In this document: positions 1-11,200 of the stretch, one piece after another
Numbering within the stretch: position 1 is the first letter of the stretch
How the letters are laid out: each line of letters opens with the position of its first letter
Assembly (NCBI GenBank): GCA_018398765.1
Contig: JAHBMJ010000874.1
Span: 101,089 to 119,477 of the forward strand
DNA length: 18,389 bases
DNA from: Chromera velia
Lineage: Eukaryota; Sar; Chromeraceae
Direction of reading: 5' to 3'
Translations under genes and position numbers: made by a program
The notes under the pieces: generated by a model
The model's database searches: none
Told to the model about the DNA's origin: nothing
What the model saw: only the letters and a program-made list of their open reading frames with translations

Positions 1-530
1 TCTCTCTCTACTCATGCATTCTTTCCCTTCTCCCGCCCTCCTCGCTGCCTTCCTCTCTCCGGGACAGACAGCGCGGCGGGTAGTGATGAGAATGATTCAT
101 GTGTGTATCGAACGCTCGTCGCACGTGTAGACGTGCAATTAGTACGTGCAAGTTGGTGCCTCTGCGTAAATACACATGCAGAAATAAAATCATTTTGACT
201 GCTTTTGTTGATCTTGACGATGGTTGGGTGCTTCAGACTGCGCTGCGACGTCTGAATTTTCGGACGGATGTACACCCATATGTGTTTCGACAGATTATTA
301 ATGCTGCAAAGAATAAGGTTTGTGTGTACATATCTGTGCATCATGGATGCATATGTATATCCCTGCATTGAAGTGTCGAGGTATATCAATACATCGATGC
401 ATTCGATCACCTGTGGGAGAGTGTCTTTCCAAACATATGTGTGAATGCCCAAACTCAAAGGTGATTTGGGAAGCATACGTACAAACATCTGATTTTCTTT
501 CTGTGGGTCTTGGACGTACAAATGTATCCA

Positions 531-561
<31 letters not shown>

Positions 562-621
562 CACGGTGTGAGCCTTTTTGAACGTATGATGAATGAGTAT
601 ACGAATGGCTGCTGCATGCAG
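1..621. other. Probable intron or 5' part of the oxidoreductase gene; no exon identified
   Basis: There is no recognisable coding exon. The stretch ends at the acceptor of the oxidoreductase exon and includes a (TG)n run at 533-560. Short open frames on both strands have no family resemblance. Earlier exons of the oxidoreductase are probably to the left of the window. Confidence 0.4.
533..560. repeat. (TG)n microsatellite
   Basis: Fourteen uninterrupted TG units lie just upstream of the oxidoreductase terminal exon. Confidence 0.95.
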
Positions 622-1912
622 AGTCGATGAGGGTGCAGTGTCCCCATCAGTGACGAGCCTCCGTCCAGGAGGGAAGCTGAGGCTGCGGGGGTTCTTCAGT
701 CAGGGCCTCTACATCGACGCTCCCATCTGGCAAACGCAAACGCAGAGGGGGGGTGGCACAGAGGCAGAAAGAGAAGGAGTGGCTGAGTGGCCTTTCCTTC
801 TGTTGATAGGTGGAGGCACGGGGACAGTCCCATTTTTGAACGCGGCCAAACGGCACATCGAGACTGCCCGTCAGACTGCAGAGAAGAGGCAGAAAGAGAA
901 GCAGAACTGGCGCCTTTCAGTTCTCTTCTCTTTCTCAACGGAGGGCGACGTTTTTGGATGGGAAGAAGTCGTGTCGTTTCTCACTGGAGGAGGAGGAGGC
1001 GCAACGGAAGGCAAAGGGAAAGCAGGAAATCAGCTTCCACCGCTGTACGAGGCCAGTGCCTCCCTCTGCATTACGGATGCCTCCCCGACTTTAAACACAA
1101 CCAAATTTGCCCCCTGTCCTCCCCTTTCGGTCTCCTCAGGCAGAATCACGACGGACCGAATTCTCCAGGCTGCCCCCTTCCTTCCGGCTGTTGTGCAAGA
1201 CGTTGCGGCAGCACAAGCAGCAATGGGAGGCCAAAATTCCGAATCCCCAGAGGGCGGGACGACAACTCAGGGAGCCCCTCTCGGCCTCACTGGAGCCTCG
1301 CCTGATACACAAGCTCAGACGGAGGTTGAGAGGGTCAGAAAGAATGAGGAGGGAGGAAGAGGAAAGAAAGAAGAAAAGGAAACGGAAGAGAGGATGAAGA
1401 GATACTCCATCTGTGAAGACGCATTTGAAGATGACAGCGGGTCAGTGGTGGAGGAAGGTGACAAGGCCCTCCCTGCATCTGGTCTCGAGAAAAAGAAATT
1501 AGAGGGAAGTGCGGCGGCCCACACGACACCAGTGGCAGCTCCAATATCCTCCGCTCAAACTGCTGACAAGAAAAGAGAAGGGAAGAAACCAAAAGTAATC
1601 CAGGGGGATCCGAAAACATCTCAACAGCAGCCTGTTGGAATCCTCCAGTTGGCCTCTCAAGTAGATGATCAAAAAACACGAAAGATTCACGAAAGTCAGC
1701 AGCAGTCGGGAGGGTGGGCAGGGCGACGAAGGCTTTCTGCAGGTGCCGCAGTCTCCGAATCTCTGCGAGGCCCCGGAGAGTTTGCCTGGGGAGGGCCTCA
1801 TGCAGGGAACACCCAAATCTGTGTCAGCGGTCCCCCTGCTTTTGTGAATTTTGTTTTCGGCCTCCTGATTGAAATGGGTCTCCCTCAAGAACTCATTCAG
1901 CTTCTTGCTTAA
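622..1912 (+). CDS. OXNAD1-like / cytochrome-b5-reductase-type oxidoreductase, 3'-terminal exon
   Basis: This is the C-terminal part of a flavin-dependent NAD(P)H oxidoreductase; the FAD-binding N-terminus is missing. The reading frame is open to the TAA at 1910-1912. I place the exon start at 622, after the acceptor gctgcatgcag, because family similarity begins there. In order I see the end of the FAD domain (SPSVTSL-PGGKLRLRG, then FFSQGLYIDAP), the nucleotide-binding motif LLLIGGGTGTVPFL, a strand-helix unit (LSVLFSFSTEGDVFGWEEV), GRITTDRIL, and the terminal VSGPPAFVNFVFGLLIEMGLP. The last matches the CGPP(x)(M/F) NAD motif, but with Ser in place of Cys. About 200 residues of Glu/Lys/Ser/Gln-rich, probably disordered sequence separate GRITTDRIL from VSGPP, an insertion not usual in the family. 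AATAAA at 1911-1916 overlaps the stop. OXNAD1 fits better than classic CYB5R because of the compact FF-x-Y-x-D-P strand before the GGGTG loop. Substrate and location are unknown. Confidence 0.7.
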
Positions 1913-1916
1913 TAAA
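1911..1916 (+). terminator. Candidate polyadenylation signal AATAAA
   Basis: AATAAA overlaps the TAA stop codon of the oxidoreductase exon, so the 3' UTR would be very short if it is used. Whether this organism uses a canonical AATAAA is not known from the window. Confidence 0.35.
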
Positions 1917-2058
1917 ATCATGTACGTAAAAAAAGCATAAAGGCTCACCAAATTTAAACACTTTCGTTCAAAATCTCAAAACAAACGAATGATGATATCA
2001 ATTGTTTTAAAAATGTGTGTGCAGGAGCAATAACAACTGTAATGCGTACACAAACATA

Positions 2059-2061
<3 letters not shown>

Positions 2062-2153
<92 letters not shown>
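2062..2153. repeat. Compound microsatellite (CA)n-(TA)n
   Basis: CA repeats with two CATACA interruptions run to about 2132 and pass into about eleven TA units. A short GA run follows at about 2161-2170. The repeat marks the border between the oxidoreductase 3' end and the AT-rich island to its right. Confidence 0.95.
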
Positions 2154-2179
2154 GATATATAGAGAGAGAGACATATAGA

Positions 2180-3060
2180 CATACATACGTACAGACATGA
2201 GAGACGGACTAGTTTCGGCGTGGCCTATATAAACTAATAACACTTAATTCACTATACAATATGTTGTTTTAGCTAGTGCTTTAGTTGGACTTAAGTTAGG
2301 ACTCTAGCTAGGACTTAAGGACACATACAATTTAAGGCTACAGAGAGCCTTATTTTAGGCCTTGTTCTATAGTTTCTATTACAAGTAGAATAAGATACTC
2401 AGCCTTATCTTAGCCTTAGACTAGTTCTGTTTTACATATTTTACTATTCTTTATAACTAGCTTTATAAAAGTGTAGTTAGAAGATTACTTAGACTAGTAG
2501 AAGTGTAGTATTATATTTATACTGTGAGAGTGCGCGGTTATAGCTGTTGCGAAGTTGCAAGCAGTTTAATAATGCTGCAATTAGACCACCATGGAGTATT
2601 GGTATCAATCCACTGTCGTCATTACTATCGTTCTAGCTATCGTTATAAATTTTTTTATCTTCACAACTAGACAGAAGCATATAACCAAATTCAAATAGTT
2701 AAAATGATGATATCAGAGGAGGTGGCTTAATTCAGAACCCCTAGCAGCAGCCATTGTGACCCAATACCAGCAGCGAGGCCGACCTCTACCAGACAAAACG
2801 GCGACAGCTAGTGCTCTAGGGCACCAGTAAATCACTTATCCTTTATCACTTAATTAATTAATTTAATTAAGACTATTATTATTAAGTAGAATGAAACAAC
2901 GCCCTAAAGCGTCGTGGTCACTACGTGAGAGCTAGCGTCAGAGTTTCATTCTAGGTTTTATTCAGTTAACCGATGATGATGATGATGACTCGGAACCAGT
3001 AGACGTCCCGTATACATAGTATACATACACATATACATAATGTACTTTTAATTTTCACGC
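2180..3060. other. AT-rich island without a gene, transposon-like
   Basis: Base composition shifts to AT-rich with many CTAG/TTAA words, unlike the GC-balanced gene DNA. No open frame is convincing. A short plus-strand stretch at about 2712-2830 (reading RGRPLPDKTATASALGHQ then stop) looks like decayed coding sequence of unknown origin. The island also contains the inverted repeat at 2887-2953 and a TGATGATGATGATG run near 2974. Similar AT-rich DNA surrounds the hAT element near the right end, so I read it as old mobile-element DNA. Confidence 0.35.
2887..2953. repeat. 67-bp inverted repeat (hairpin or tiny element)
   Basis: TAGAATGAAAC at 2887-2897 is perfectly complementary to GTTTCATTCTA at 2943-2953. 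Just inside the left arm a smaller hairpin ACGC-cctaaa-GCGT is present. No clear target duplication was found. Confidence 0.6.
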
Positions 3061-3342
3061 TGTGAAAGTTTTCTTTCTCACCAATGAGCACATATGTGAA
3101 CCACTGTCAGAGAGATGCAGCGACTACGAACTACTTACTGCGAAAATCCTTTAGGAAAGCCTTTGTACTGCTGCGAATAGGCGATCCCGGCGATCTCGCA
3201 AACAAACAAACAAAGTGATTGATGACGCCGTAAAAGGAACAACATCCTCCTTCCTTTTTCTCCCCCTTTCCTTTCTTTTTCTGGCGTGCCCGAGAGGTTT
3301 TTTTCTTTCTACTTTTCTGTCTTTGACTCCATTCTTCTAGCT

Positions 3343-3405
3343 CTGCCTGCATGTCTCTGTTGCCGTGCGTGTCTCAATGAAGCCGTCAGCCACCAGTTGT
3401 TGAAG
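3343..3405 (+). CDS. Candidate plus-strand exon A (unassigned gene)
   Basis: A pyrimidine-rich tract ending ttcttctag precedes this segment, and GTAAGA follows it. Only one of its three frames is open (…CLNEAVSHQLL). Read with the next candidate exon the phase is continuous (AA + G), giving …SHQLLKLIWKELLRT, which looks like a helix. No family is recognised, and no first or last exon was found. It could be a chance pair of splice-like sites. Confidence 0.25.
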
Positions 3406-3518
3406 TAAGATCGCCCTTCCCTCTCTCCGCAAGGGAGGAAAGGGAGAAACCGGTCGGTATTCAATCAGTTGCCTTAAATTTGCACCGGTCACCCCATGCA
3501 GCCTCCTTTTCTCTGCAG

Positions 3519-3549
3519 GCTGATCTGGAAAGAACTTCTGCGAACACCG
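3519..3549 (+). CDS. Candidate plus-strand micro-exon B (unassigned gene)
   Basis: A segment of about 30 bases sits between ttttctctgcag and GTGAGTGTG, both good splice-site matches. In phase with candidate exon A it encodes LIWKELLRT. No continuation with convincing protein character was found to the right. It is weak evidence for an unidentified plus-strand gene. Confidence 0.22.
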
Positions 3550-4704
3550 TGAGTGTGTGTGTTCACTAAAGAAGTTGCAATAGGCGACGTGATCCAACCC
3601 GATCTCCGGCTGCAAACAAGTCGAAGGAGAAAATGCATCCCTGGCTGGCCCAATCTTGCTAAGCTCTTCGGCCTCCCCCCGCCCATCGCTCCCTTCCACT
3701 ATCGCTCCATTTTCGAGTCTTGCCTCCCGTCAATTCTGTGCGACGTCTCCCTATTCTCACAATGCCTACTGACTCTTGAGACAGTCAGCAAGTCAATCTG
3801 TCAGGAACTGAGGAGGCGAAGAAGGAACGAAAGAAGGAAGGGAAACGATGAGGAAAAAACGAAGCAAAGGGCTGAGCGAGCGAATCAATCAATGAAAGAA
3901 GAAACGAACCAGAGGAGACGGGAGGACTTCAAAACGCGTGCAGAGAGAGCACACCAGAGAGAAACGCGCCATAAGAACCAAGTAACTGCATTGCACTCGA
4001 TCGACTTTTTTTGCCGTTTGCCGTCTCCCGTTCTTTTTCTTTCCCAGTCCCTTCTCCTTCCATACATTCAGAGAGGCAGGGAGCGAGCAGATCAACTGAG
4101 AGGTTAGTCGAATGCCCCCCCGGCACAGAGGATCAGAGATCACACAGAGAGGCCTACGGAGAGGCATTCAAACTGGAAAAGATGGAAGTAGGAAGAGGCT
4201 ACATCACAAAGCCAGTACAAAGAAACAAAAGCAAAGAGCTCTTGTGAACCTACTCTGTCCGTTGAAACTCTACTGAATGCTTATTGACGCCCCCATCCGT
4301 CCTCTTTGACTCATCTTCTCACGCACACCGTTCAATCTCAACGGAATTTCTTTTTCTCCTGCGCTTCATATTCTCGCTCTTGCGTTCCTCAACACAGTGG
4401 TCTTCGATGGAAGATGGGAGCAGGTGAAATAGATACAGGGGAAAAGGCGAAGACACAGACGAAAGAAAGAGTACACGTACACTGAGGGTGAAGAGAAAAG
4501 GAGTTAGGAACTCTTCTACTCGGGAACTAGTTTCTGTTGGTTGCTTCTCTTTCCCTCTCTCAGACCTTCTCTCTTCCTCACTCATCGACCGGTAGGACCC
4601 TCGAAGTACCTTTCCCCTATTCCGGTTAACTCTAAAACAGAACTTCGTAGGCCTTGATCCTCTGGAGAGCAAACGGCCTGCAGACTCACTCAGCCAGGCA
4701 CAGG

Positions 4705-4720
4705 GGTGTGTGTGTGTGTG
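4705..4720. repeat. (GT)n microsatellite
   Basis: Eight GT units in the intergenic stretch. Confidence 0.85.
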
Positions 4721-4834
4721 CATTGTATTGCACAATCATTCTCGTCTGAGCACTTTCTACAGCCCCTACGCTTTAAACCAGACTCCTGCAACCAACCCTG
4801 CGGCCCCGCCTCGCAAGAAAAAACGCTCAATCAA

Positions 4835-4859
4835 ACACACACACACACACACACACACA
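4835..4859. repeat. (CA)n microsatellite
   Basis: About twelve AC units, about 60 bases beyond the predicted stop of the F-box gene, on its 3' side. Confidence 0.9.
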
Positions 4860-4916
4860 GAGGGTCTGGACAGACAAGGGGTCGGTCCTTTTCATGGACA
4901 TTCTTCCCTCTTTAAT

Positions 4917-5011
4917 TCACCAAAGCACACCGACTGACTTGAAGTGTTCGTTCGAGAGGGTCAGGGGGCAGGACTCAGGATTTGCCGCCCTCAGGTGAGT
5001 CTCCTTGCAAG
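4917..5011 (-). CDS. FBXO9-like: F-box gene exon 12: C-terminus
   Basis: The acceptor gcatgcctgcag leads to ACKETHLRAANPESCPLTLS, then NEHFKSVGVLW and TGA (4919-4917). Phase fits exon 11. FBXO9 proteins end soon after the RL-x-W block with a hydrophobic segment of this kind, so the position and length are right, although residue similarity is low. A further spliced exon cannot be excluded. Confidence 0.58.
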
Positions 5012-8000
5012 CTGCAGGCATGCATGCATCCATGCACACATTCAATTCGTTTGTTCATTCGTTTACACAGCCGCCGGGAAGGGAAGAAATGGGGCGAACG
5101 GACGGACGGATACATAGAGAGAGAGGAAAAGCAAGGTGGAGGCGACATGGAGGCCGCTTCAGGCACTCCAAAGACATGAATCCATGGAACGCACACACAC
5201 CAGCGCTACAAAAATCGGCCTCATTGAAACACAGGAAACCCCTCAATGCATTGATGACTGAAGGAAGAGCAGAGGAGGCAAAGCATTGCAATCAGAATGT
5301 ATGGTGGTTTCTCTTCCTTCCTGCCGATCTTCTCATTCCATTTTGACTGAGCGACAAATGCAGGCCGAGAAATGCAGGCAGGCGGCAGGCAAGCAGACAG
5401 GTAGAGAAAGAGAAAGAGGAGCTCACCCATCCATTTCAATCTACTGTTGAATCTTCCCCTTGGAAGGTGACTCAGCTGTAGTTCCGCCTGTCAAGAGCAG
5501 GAGCGAGAAAAGACAGCAAAGAAGGGAAAAAGCGAGAGGAAAAAGAGAAAACGTATCAGCACTGATGAATGGACAAAAGAAGCAGGTTGACCGATATGGG
5601 CGTCGGTCACTTTTGTTTCTTTTTTTTTTGTTTTTCCTTCCTTCTGCGTCTAATTCCTTCCTGTCTCCTCGTATTTGTGCCAATCCATTCTTGTCACCGC
5701 AGAGAAGGGAATCCAATGAAGTGACCATGAAGAGTTCGATTGAATTCGTTGTCCATGAGGAGTCAGTCAAATCGTTTTGTTATTTTTTGTTTTGTTTTCT
5801 GACTGACCTCTATGGTGAAGACGGGTGCGTCCTTCGAGTTCGCGTAGTGGAGGACAACAACGTCCCCGTCGACTCTCCAGTCTGCCACGAGGATGTCCTG
5901 AATGAGTTTGGCTGCCTCTCGGTTGAGGACCGTCTCGTCGTTTGGCAACAGCTGCAGGTAGTCATGCAGTCAGTCAGAGAGTTTGGCAGGCAGACACAGT
6001 CAGGCAGGCATCCCACGCATTCCATCCCGTGCGATTGCGTGCAAAGTGAGGATGGCTGGCAGTCTCTGTTGAAAGGGGCGGCTAGCCAATGAATGAATGA
6101 ATGCACACACGAATTATGGTAATGTATGGAAGAATGGATCGATCGATCAAGCACTAACTCAGTGAAGGAATCAATCCATGAATCAATGAACGAACCAATG
6201 AAATACGAAACAAACGAATGGAGAGGGAGCAGAGAGGTATCTGCGATGGTGGAAGTTTTCGCGCGGACGAATGCAAACGTGGGAAAAATTCGTCCCCAAG
6301 AGGAAGAGCAACAGCGGCCCAGCGGCCAGCCAACCCTCGACCAACAAAACCACAGATACATGAAGGAGGATGCCAACCAACCGACCAACCCACCGTTGCA
6401 GAGGGCATCTTCGTTGCCTTATCCAAGAAAGCCCTGCCGTCTCCTCCCTGAGACGACGAGGGGGCTCCTCCTCCAGAAGAAGACGAGGAGATTCCTCCTG
6501 GCTGCTCCCCCCTGCCTCCTGTCTGCATGTGTTGTGACAGTCTCTGCTGATGTCTGAGTCCCTGCACGTCGCTCCCCTGCTCCCTCTCCCTTTCCCCTGT
6601 GTGTGCAGGGTTCCGGAGGTCAAACGCCTTCAAGGCTCTCACCACCAGTCTCGGGTCTGCCTCGCTTCTGCATGCACGCACAATTCGTTCGTTCAACTCA
6701 GCGGAATAAAATGAATGAATGAATGAATGAATTATTAAGGGAAGGAAGCAATCAGGACACNNNNNNNNNNNNNNNNNNNNNNNNNNNNNNNNNNNNNNNN
6801 NNNNNNNNNNNNNNNNNNNNNNNNNNNNNNNNNNNNNNNNNNNNNNNNNNNNNNNNNNNNNNNNNNNNNNNNNNNNNNNNNNNNNNNNNNNNNNNNNNNN
6901 NNNNNNNNNNNNNNNNNNNNNNNNNNNNNNNNNNNNNNNNNNNNNNNNNNNNNNNNNNNNNNNNNNNNNNNNNNNNNNNNNNNNNNNNNNNNNNNNNNNN
7001 NNNNNNNNNNNNNNNNNNNNNNNNNNNNNNNNNNNNNNNNNNNNNNNNNNNNNNNNNNNNNNNNNNNNNNNNNNNNNNNNNNNNNNNNNNNNNNNNNNNN
7101 NNNNNNNNNNNNNNNNNNNNNNNNNNNNNNNNNNNNNNNNNNNNNNNNNNNNNNNNNNNNNNNNNNNNNNNNNNNNNNNNNNNNNNNNNNNNNNNNNNNN
7201 NNNNNNNNNNNNNNNNNNNNNNNNNNNNNNNNNNNNNNNNNNNNNNNNNNNNNNNNNNNNNNNNNNNNNNNNNNNNNNNNNNNNNNNNNNNNNNNNNNNN
7301 NNNNNNNNNNNNNNNNNNNNNNNNNNNNNNNNNNNNNNNNNNNNNNNNNNNNNNNNNNNNNNNNNNNNNNNNNNNNNNNNGGGGGGGGGGGGGGTTGTCT
7401 GTCTGTCCACGCGTGTGTGCGGAGAGACAGATAAAAGAAGAAAGAGAGAGACGAGGCAAAAGAACGGAAGAGAGGGAGGGAGGAAGAAAGAAAGGAAAAA
7501 AGGGAGAAAGCAAGAACGGAAGAAAGGGAGAAAGAAACAGCCCCCCCTTTCTTCCTGTCGCCTCCCTGCCGACCTGACGACCAGAGCTTTCGACGTTCCT
7601 GGAATAAAACGGATGTACCTGCATGCATCATTCATCAGCGTCCTTTTTTATTTCTTTCCCTTTTCTCGCCTGCTTGCTTGCTTCGTTCCTTCATTGTTTT
7701 TTTTTTTTGCTTCCTTCCTTCCGCGCCGCCCCCCTTTCTCTTCCTCCCTCACTTCCTCCCTCTCTTTGCCCATGGCGTTTTTTTTTGCATCCCTTCCTCC
7801 GCTGTTCTTTTTGTCTGTCCGCTCTTCGACACACATTTTTTTTCTACTTTTCCTCTGTGTTGTTGCTGGTCCGCGGCTCTGCCGGCAAGTCAGTCTGTCA
7901 CTGACTCAATGACGGCCGAGCAGGTTTATGAAGCCAGCGACGGCAATAGGGATTCAAAAGGACGCATTAATTTTCTCTATACAAATGAATGCAGGAAATC

Positions 8001-8191
8001 TGGATCCAAAAGGACAGACAGAAAACTGGAAAACGCGAGAGGGGGAAGTGTCCGATCCCTCCAATCCGTTTTCCTTTTCAACATACACGGACGGATTCGT
8101 TCTTCTCATGATCAAGAAAGAAGACAAGAGAGGGCGAGACCCACCGCCAAAACGTCACCTGCATTCACGCAAACAGAGACGCACACGCACA

Positions 8192-8257
<66 letters not shown>

Positions 8258-11200
8258 CTGCAGGAAGAGCACCATTCCATCCGAAGCTCCATAAACCAAC
8301 GAAGCAGGAATGAGGAAGCAAGGAGGGAGGGAGGGAGGGATCTGTGTAAACGGAGCAGGAGTCCCTCCCTCCCGCCTTCCATTGCCTGCCTGCCGGGTTA
8401 TTCTTCGTGAGAGAAAACAACAGACAAAGCGAGCCGACCACTGCATGAATCATTATTCGGTTTCCCAAGTATCTTTCTTTGTCTCTTCTTTGCCCCCACA
8501 CTTTTGAATGCTCACACACTCTTCCACAGACACGGCCCGTGTGCAATATGGCGGAAGAATGGACGGAAGAAACGACGTGAACCCCTGAGTTACGCTAAGT
8601 GGAGAGAAAGAATGACTGAAGAAACCGCCTCGCGTACACCCATCCGCACTGACCGCCACTAAAGGTTTCTTGTTGTGTCCTTTCGGCTCTTCCATATGGA
8701 TGTTACCGACGTCTCGGACCTCTGACCGACCAAGGTAGAAGAAACAGGAAAACGCACAGTTTCATCACAACGCCACATGCACATGCAGAGACAAAACGAT
8801 CCCAGGAGAACTAATGCATTCATAGCAGTGCACTTCCCATCCCTTCTTTGCACAAACCACGCGAACCCATACACCGAGGAGAGAGGGAAGGATATCAGAA
8901 GGAAGGAAGAACAAGCTAGGCAGGCAGGCAGAAAGAAAGAAAGGGAAGGACATTTAATGAAGGGAGGAAGGGACCAATGAGGTCCCTCCCGCGCGGATCG
9001 TTCAACCGAATTCGATGCCTCCCTCTTTCCTTTCTTCCTTCCAGAAGTCGCACATGCATCCTCAGTTCGTCTCTTCCTCCTTTCTCCACTCCACACACAC
9101 GGCGTCCATTCACTTCACCGAAAGGGGAACTTCTTGTAGTTCTCTCTCAACATGAACTCGTGCAGGCAGGCAGAGGCGTCCGTCACCCAATTACTTCCAA
9201 GCCGCCCTTCTTCTCTGTGCGTTGCTGTTTGAATGCTTGTGAGAGACATTTTGTTCATACCAGTGCAGCAGGCAGGCAAGCAGACAGACAGAACCACGGA
9301 CAGACGGACGCAAGCCCCATGCAGCTAGAGGAGGCAAAAGCAATTAAAGAGGAAGGAAGAGAGAGATCGATCGAATCTTCACGGGAGGGAGGTCTCTCTG
9401 AAGAGAAGAGAAGATACCGACTCACTTCTGAAGTAGGTGTTCTTGCTGATGTACACCCCGTCGTATCGAATTCGGAGTTTCTCCAGATACATTCTGCATG
9501 AATGCAGGCATGCACACAGTCACGTGTCACTATGCATGCATGCACAAAATGATTGATTGCATGATCGATCGACTGCCTCCCTTTTTATCCCTCATGCACA
9601 TGCAGGAAGGAAGGAAGGAAGGAAGGATCCCGACCCTCCATCACGCGGGTGGGTGGTCGAACGAACCAACGAATTAATTCGGCATTCCTGCCTGCCTGCC
9701 TGCCTGGCCTGCCTGCCTGCCTGGCCTGCCTGCCTGCCTCAGTGGACAGACACGACAGAGATGGCCAACAAAAGCACCATGCCATCAGAACAGACAGACA
9801 CGTACACCCGCTAGAAAAACAAAAGAATGTGTCTGACTGAACACAGCCCCGCCTGATTCACCTGGTAGACAGATGGACAGACACGCTGAGGCATTTTGGA
9901 CTATAGATTCTCACCCCAAAACTTGACCTTAGAGTGGCAGACCGGCAGACAGCTCTGAACTTGCGTCCCGTCACATTGGCAGGCATTGTAGGGCTCATCA
10001 TATTTACGCTCTGTATGCAGTGAAACCGTACGGAGACAAACAGACAGACTGGATCCGAAAAGGGCCGGCACAATCACAATCACAAAGAATTCAGCGGGAG
10101 TGCAGGCACCTGTCAATCCATGCAACCAGACAGACAGACAGGCAAACAGCCAGCCAGCCAGGAAGGCAGTACGCATGATCTCCCGACACATACCTGCTAC
10201 CTGTCCTCCAGGCTCGCATCACTGACAATTGACAAATTTCAAACAACGATAAAATCAACGACAAAATAGAGGGCCCCACCCCACCAGAAGAAACAAAACT
10301 CTTCTCCTGTCCACACGCCCCGCCCCGCGCCTTCCCGACATCTCACACTCCGCTCACCTCATTCGGCGACGTCGCAAAAAAATAGAAAAAGCAAGATGCA
10401 ATTTGAATGCATCTGCAAGAGCTCATTCAAGTGAAGCTGGAGCTTTTAGAAAGAGGAAACGAAAATGGACGGGTGAAAAAAACAGGAGAAGAACGTTCTA
10501 GCTTCCATCTTTCATATTTGCACACACTGCCTGACTGACTGACCGCCTCCAATCAGATCCAAAAATCCGAACATCGTTCGACAGACCAGGGAGGGAAGGC
10601 AAAATGTCCCCCACACCCCCACCCCCAACCGCCGTTCCCTCAGCCCTTCCCTCCCCCTCTGACTGCCCCCCTCGCGAAACAGCCGGAGCAGAACCCGATC
10701 CTTCAGCAGAAGAATCAGAAGACCCTCCAACCACACCCGTCGACAAACAGCTCTTGCCGAATCTCAGCGCGCACAGACAGCGCCAGACATCCTGAGAGCG
10801 GAATGTGCGAAATAGGGGGCGGCAGCTCATCGCCGCTCTGCATACACGAGACAGGAGAAGCAGGAAGGAACAAGAAGATGGAGAGGGTGTGTTCCTTCCT
10901 TCCCTTTTCTCTTCTCTTCTCTTCTCTTCTCTTCTGAGGAAGTGGATGGACAGACACCTCCCGCTCCTCTCACCCGATTGATCTGTTGATTGATGTGCCC
11001 CTTGCTTGCTTGCTTGCATCGCTGCCTCCTGCCTGGCTCACTTAATTTCTGCTTGGGACTCGATCAAATCGAATCGAATCGGAGCAGCGGCTTTGCTTTG
11101 CCTCCGTCCCTTTCCCCTGCTGGCTGTCTTCCAACTGTGTCTGCTTCTTCCAGTCGGCACGCAGGTTTTATTCGAACAGGCAGGCATCAATCACCGCCAT

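Larger units (their letters stand above)
3061..4916. other. Intergenic region downstream of the F-box gene; no firm gene
   Basis: This lies 3' of the minus-strand F-box gene. It holds purine-rich runs (3800-3960), a (GT)n at 4705-4720 and a (CA)n at 4835-4859. Open frames on both strands here are mostly translations of GA-rich repeats. Two short plus-strand segments with good splice borders are listed separately as weak candidates. The first bases left of the F-box stop would be its 3' UTR; only a weak AATTAAAG is seen on the minus strand near 4916. Confidence 0.4.

Noticed and set aside
2240-2700. Possible LTR plus primer-binding site (TGGTATCA at 2600-2607)
   Set aside because: The 8-base match is short, the preceding bases do not end in CA, no second LTR is in the window, and no gag or pol reading frame follows.
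3337-3699. Minus-strand frame with plausible text (ILLQQLVADGFIETRT)
   Set aside because: It overlaps the plus-strand candidate exons, has no supported splice borders, and matches no family I know.
3553-4107. 184-codon plus-strand frame with a charged coiled-coil-like part
   Set aside because: The charged part is translation of a GA-rich run; there is no family resemblance, and the frame has no coding-like start.
5460-6092. 210-codon plus-strand open frame
   Set aside because: It is antisense to F-box exons 10 and 11, which have family motifs and proper splice borders; the plus reading is low-complexity with no domain.
6154-7635. 493-codon minus-strand frame through the N run
   Set aside because: More than 200 codons are N. 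Two true exons (8 and 9) happen to lie in the same frame at its ends, but they are separated by an intron.
9687-9738. CRISPR-like regular repeats
   Set aside because: This is a simple CCTG microsatellite with no unique spacers; the genome is clearly eukaryotic.
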